From Spirochaetia bacterium UBA2205 (lineage in GTDB: Bacteria > Spirochaetota > UBA4802 > UB4802), in NCBI GenBank assembly GCA_002328585.1, contig DCUV01000054.1, positions 1-24,578 of the forward strand: DNA of 24,578 nt, written 5' to 3'. Below, piece by piece: positions 21,403 to 24,578 of the stretch. A program made the position numbers and the translations under genes. Below the pieces are notes generated by a model. The model ran no database searches. It had not been told where the DNA came from and worked only from the letters and a program-made list of their open reading frames with translations. Every line of letters begins with the position of its first letter. The first letter of the stretch is position 1.

Positions 21403-22404
21403 ATGACCGCCATCACAGGGATAGTTTTGGAAATACAACGTATGTCAACCGAAGACGGACCTGGAATACGAACTACTGTATTTATGAAAGGTTGTCCTTT
21501 GAAATGCGTATGGTGTCATAATCCTGAAAGCATACGTCTAAAACAGCAGGTGCAGTGGATTGGCTCGCGTTGTATTGGATGCAAGCTTTGCGTAACCACC
21601 TGCCCTAATGGTGCTCTGAGCTTTGACAATGGTATTATCATTGACCGCACCCGATGCAAGGGCTGCGGCACCTGTACAGAAGTTTGTCCATCCACTGCTA
21701 TGGAACTTCTGGGCAAGCGCTGGGAGGTTAACAGCCTGGTGCACGAGCTTTTAAAAGACAAAGCATATTTTTTAACCTCAGGCGGAGGCATTACCATTTC
21801 AGGCGGTGAAAGCACGCTGCAAACCAAATTTGTTCAGCAGGTACTTATTCAACTAAAGCACCACGGCATTCATACTGCCATTGACACCTGTGGTATATGC
21901 AATCAGCATGCTCTTGATATGCTTCTTCCCTACGTTGATTGTGTTCTCTATGATCTTAAAGAAATGGACCCACAAAAACACATTGTATTTACCGGTAAAT
22001 CCAATGATGGAATACTTAAAAATGTGCGCTTCATCATTGAATATATGAACAACCACCTGTATCCGCGTGAGGTATGGATACGAACACCACTGATACCCGG
22101 TAAAACTGCTTATGACGAAAATATTGTGGCGATAGCTCATTATATCAACTTACTGCACTCAAAGGCTATAACCCGCTGGGATTTATGCGCATTCAACAAC
22201 CTGTGTAAGGATAAATATACACGCCTTGGAATATCGTGGGAATTGGAAAACGCACCCCTGTTAACAAAAGAAGAACTTATGCATTTTGAAGCTATCGCAA
22301 GGGAGAATGTATATAATCCTGCACTTGTAAAGACCAGCGGCTCAACACGCATTGAAGGGGATGAAGTGCTGGTTGCGAAACCAAAAAAAATGTCTGGATG
22401 CTAA
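21403..22404 (+). CDS. Glycyl radical enzyme activase (radical SAM)
   Basis: 333 residues. GCPLKCVWCHN provides Cys31, Cys35 and Cys38 for the radical-SAM 4Fe-4S cluster. A ferredoxin-like insert carries two more clusters: Cys57/60/63/67 (CIGCKLCVTTCP) and Cys85/88/91/95 (CKGCGTCTEVCP). SGGGITISGGEST is the SAM-binding GGE motif, with S-T where P is usual. This three-cluster layout is that of activases for glycerol-dehydratase, HPAD and benzylsuccinate-synthase-like enzymes rather than PFL activase. It would put the radical on Gly807 of the enzyme encoded 9 bp upstream. AGGACAGGT serves as ribosome-binding site. Confidence 0.95.
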   Translation: MTAITGIVLEIQRMSTEDGPGIRTTVFMKGCPLKCVWCHNPESIRLKQQVQWIGSRCIGCKLCVTTCPNGALSFDNGIIIDRTRCKGCGTCTEVCPSTAMELLGKRWEVNSLVHELLKDKAYFLTSGGGITISGGESTLQTKFVQQVLIQLKHHGIHTAIDTCGICNQHALDMLLPYVDCVLYDLKEMDPQKHIVFTGKSNDGILKNVRFIIEYMNNHLYPREVWIRTPLIPGKTAYDENIVAIAHYINLLHSKAITRWDLCAFNNLCKDKYTRLGISWELENAPLLTKEELMHFEAIARENVYNPALVKTSGSTRIEGDEVLVAKPKKMSGC

Positions 22405-22478
22405 TAAATACTATGTATCAGGAGTTAATGGTAACAAGAGTTTTATACTTTCAAAGCATTTGAAATTTTGATAGTAAA

Positions 22479-22541
22479 GTCATCCTGAACTTGATTCATG
22501 ATCCAAAAATTTAAAAGATTCTTGATCAGGTCCAGAATGAC
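22479..22541. repeat. REP-like imperfect palindrome
   Basis: GTCATCCTGAACTTGATTC at the left and its approximate reverse complement ending CAGGTCCAGAATGAC at the right, around an AT-rich centre, with GATTCATGATC and GATTCTTGATC inside. This type of dispersed palindrome is widespread in bacterial genomes. It lies between the activase and the flavin-protein gene and may act as terminator or mRNA 3' stabiliser. Confidence 0.55.
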
Positions 22542-22575
22542 AAAGGTGAAATTTCATTATTACAGGAGAACTCAC

Positions 22576-23421
22576 ATGAAAACACGAAAAGCATTTACCG
22601 ATGATGAAATTGCTGCATTAAAACCAAATGAAAAGATAGCACTTGTTGCTACAATAAATTATGAAGGATTACCGCATGTTACATTGCTAACATCACTGCT
22701 GGCACTGGATGATACACACATGGCATTGGGCGAATTTTCCAAAGGATTAAGCAAGGAATATTTTAAGAAAAATAACAGCATTGGATTTCTTATTCTCACC
22801 ATGGCAATGGACATGTGGCGTGGGAAGGCACTTTATACTCACAGTGCTCAGGAAGGAGCTGAATATGAAATGTTTAATGAATTTCCAATGTTTCGCTATA
22901 ATACCTACTTTGGCATTAACACGGTTCACTTTTTTGATCTGATGCAGGCTAATGAAAAGGAGCGACTGCCTTTAGGAGCTATCGCCAGAGCAACCATAGC
23001 AACACTAATTTCAAAATGGGCTGCAAAACAAAAAAAATTAGAAAAGCCGTTAGGCGAGTATGGTTTACAACTTTTTAACCGGTTAGATGCTTTGAAATTT
23101 GCCGCTTGGATTGACAATGATGGTTTTCCAACAATTGTGCCGGTAATTCAGGCAAAGGCTTCGGATCCGGGTACAATAGTTTTCTCGCCAAAGGCGTATT
23201 GTCAGGAACTATCAAATTTACAGCAAGGCACACCAATTGCATTGTATGCACTCACGCTGAAGATGGAAAATATTTTAACCAGAGGAATTTTTAAAGGGTA
23301 TAAACGATATGCTGGCATACAATTGGGAGCATGCGATATCAACTATGTGTACAACTCCATGCCGCCGGTACATGGGCAGATTTACCCTAAAATACCGCTT
23401 GCACCGGTAAAGGAATTTTGA
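22576..23421 (+). CDS. Pyridoxamine 5'-phosphate oxidase-like flavin split-barrel protein
   Basis: 281 residues from ATG 22576, chosen over 22498 because AGGAG lies 7 bases upstream and the earlier start lies in the REP-like repeat. The first ~110 residues resemble the FMN-binding split barrel (NEKIALVATINYEGLPHVTL, ALGEFSKGLSKEYFKKN, IGFLIL, WRGKA). A second barrel-like half (AWIDNDGFPTIVPVIQAKAS, GTPIALYALTL) follows, so it may be a tandem or dimer-like form. Probable FMN- or F420-dependent reductase or a binding protein; substrate unknown. It follows the glycyl radical operon by 170 bp and may be separately transcribed. Confidence 0.7.
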   Translation: MKTRKAFTDDEIAALKPNEKIALVATINYEGLPHVTLLTSLLALDDTHMALGEFSKGLSKEYFKKNNSIGFLILTMAMDMWRGKALYTHSAQEGAEYEMFNEFPMFRYNTYFGINTVHFFDLMQANEKERLPLGAIARATIATLISKWAAKQKKLEKPLGEYGLQLFNRLDALKFAAWIDNDGFPTIVPVIQAKASDPGTIVFSPKAYCQELSNLQQGTPIALYALTLKMENILTRGIFKGYKRYAGIQLGACDINYVYNSMPPVHGQIYPKIPLAPVKEF

Positions 23422-23590
23422 TGCTTTTAAAAAAAATAAATGGCTGTAGCATTGAAAGCTGCCAATATTATTAATCGTTATTATTAATAATAGTTGACAT
23501 TGTACTATATATATTTTATTTGGAATTGTATATAATTACTAATCTCTTCCTGGCTCATAAATATAAATATTTGAGATTACGAGGTTTGCA
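23422..23590 (+). other. AT-rich upstream region of the lipoprotein gene
   Basis: TTGACA at 23494-23499 is a good -35, followed by TATATATTTTATTT without a unique -10 at ideal spacing. TTATTAATAA-type palindromes lie just upstream (about 23467-23492). Probably the promoter region of the lipoprotein at 23591; nothing else seen. Confidence 0.35.
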
Positions 23591-24578
23591 ATGAAATCAA
23601 ACAAAGTATTTTTGTCATTACTGTTAATATTCTCAATAATAACTTTTTTTAACTGCAGCGGAGACAACGGTACTTCAATCATAATAATTAATGTAGGCTT
23701 ACAGAACCAACAGACACACAACTCATTTTTTTATAAGCTAATCAACTTTATTCAGCAACCCGTATATGCAGATCCACCATCTCATATACAAAGTATAACA
23801 ATTAATATTACTGCTGCCGACTTTTCTCCTATCACAAGGACATATACACCACCGTATGGAATCTTTAGAATTGAGGTCCCTTCAGGAATACAGCGAGCTA
23901 TTGAAGTTTTAGCCAGCACTCCTTCCGCTACTATTCGCGGATTTGTAATCGTTGATTTAAAACCGGGCGAACAAACAGTAGACATTGCCATGCATTTATA
24001 CAGCACAAAGATACTGATACCTGATTATAATAGTCATAGGCTTGTGCAAATTGATGATATGACGGGGAGCGGATTTCGTGTTATAAATGGAGGTACTATT
24101 TTTTTTCCAGGAGGTACTATATATCCCTACGATGTGGATTTCGATGATATTGGCAGGATATATATCGCAAATTTTTCTACAGGGCAGGATGTTGTGATAC
24201 GTCTTGATGACATAGAAGCTACTACTTATACTTCATTGGGAACTGGTAGTTCGAACGGTATTAGATCAGTAGCAGTTGATAGGGAAAATAAACTGGTGTA
24301 TTATGCAACAAGCAGTCAGCTTTATCGCTGCGATCTTAATGGCAGCAATTTAAAAAGTGATTATACCATGACAGATATATCATTTATAAAGAGCATTGCG
24401 TATCATAATAGCTTTCTATATATAGCATGTACCTATGATTCAAATTATCGAATTGTTAAATATGATACAACAGCAAATGGACAAATTGCGGGTTATTCTT
24501 TGGCATCTTTGCATTCAGCATGGGATGTCATCATTAAAAATGACCTATGTATTGTAGCAGATGATGATGAAAGTACTT
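23591..24578 (+). CDS. Lipoprotein with propeller-like repeats, 3' end outside window
   Basis: Reading frame open from ATG 23591 to the window end (329 codons so far); GAGG lies 7 bases before the ATG. MKSNKVFLSLLLIFSIITFF is a lipoprotein signal ending FFNCSG with Cys22 as lipidation site. Residues about 55-135 look like a beta-rich domain (SITINITAADFSPITRTYTP, then FVIVDLKPGEQTVDIAM). From about 140 come repeats of the YWTD/NHL or beta-propeller kind: ILIPDYNSHRLVQIDDM, YDVDFDDIGRIYIANFS, RSVAVDRENKLVYYATSSQL, YRCDLNGSNLKSD, KSIAYHNSFLYIACTYDSN. Probably a surface or periplasmic binding protein; exact function unknown. Confidence 0.8.
   Translation, partial: MKSNKVFLSLLLIFSIITFFNCSGDNGTSIIIINVGLQNQQTHNSFFYKLINFIQQPVYADPPSHIQSITINITAADFSPITRTYTPPYGIFRIEVPSGIQRAIEVLASTPSATIRGFVIVDLKPGEQTVDIAMHLYSTKILIPDYNSHRLVQIDDMTGSGFRVINGGTIFFPGGTIYPYDVDFDDIGRIYIANFSTGQDVVIRLDDIEATTYTSLGTGSSNGIRSVAVDRENKLVYYATSSQLYRCDLNGSNLKSDYTMTDISFIKSIAYHNSFLYIACTYDSNYRIVKYDTTANGQIAGYSLASLHSAWDVIIKNDLCIVADDDEST

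Noticed and set aside
1..24578. CRISPR arrays, tRNA or rRNA genes
   Set aside because: No regularly spaced repeats with spacers and no tRNA or rRNA signature was seen on either strand by eye; small RNAs cannot be excluded.

Overview
The window reads as chromosomal DNA of an anaerobic or facultative, fairly AT-rich bacterium. A spirochaete is the best guess. The reasons are an integron whose integrase gene points the same way as its cassettes (the arrangement known from Treponema denticola), a diversity-generating retroelement (DGR) acting on a surface lipoprotein (the TvpA-type arrangement also known from T. denticola), and several lipoproteins. The taxonomic call is inference only; there is no rRNA or tRNA here. 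Layout: (1) 1-2227 is chromosomal flank, with the 3' part of an AMP-forming acyl-CoA ligase (+) meeting a PrmA-like methyltransferase (-). (2) About 2228-18018 is a chromosomal integron read on the minus strand. A broken tyrosine integrase (17599-18018) is followed by a probable attI near 17457-17550. Beyond it a cassette array runs toward lower coordinates. Cassette boundaries are marked by attC sites of 65-182 bp with R'' (RYYYAAC-like) and R' (GTTRRRY-like) boxes and inverted inner arms. At most boundaries the cassette start is also complementary to the sequence just before its own attC. Cassettes in order from the integrase: a DUF3800 protein; a 4-fold beta-flower protein; a three-gene operon (RnlA-like HEPN RNase, RNase HIII, TPR plus cold-shock-like protein); a TIGR02391/Ymh HEPN-like protein joined to a nonsense-mutated NucS-like nuclease; a VapBC-type toxin-antitoxin pair; a complete DGR; a nearly gene-less 0.3 kb cassette; a three-gene operon running against the array; and a decayed BrnTA pair with a PD-(D/E)XK nuclease-like gene. 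(3) 18094-22404 holds a FadR/GntR-type regulator, a glycyl radical enzyme of unknown substrate and its radical-SAM activase, translationally coupled or closely spaced, behind a promoter carrying a perfect FadR-type palindrome. (4) 22576-24578 holds a flavin split-barrel protein and the start of a lipoprotein with propeller-like repeats. The most exciting content is the DGR. Its target lipoprotein gene (with VR), Avd, template repeat (TR) and reverse transcriptase all lie between two attC sites, so a whole protein-diversification machine looks packaged as a gene cassette. TR and VR differ at 20 positions in a 138-bp core, and 19 of these are adenines of the TR coding strand. The second is the RnlA-like/RNase HIII/TPR-CSD operon, which resembles an RNase toxin module wired to RNase H. 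Because the resident integrase is truncated, cassettes could move only with an integrase supplied in trans.
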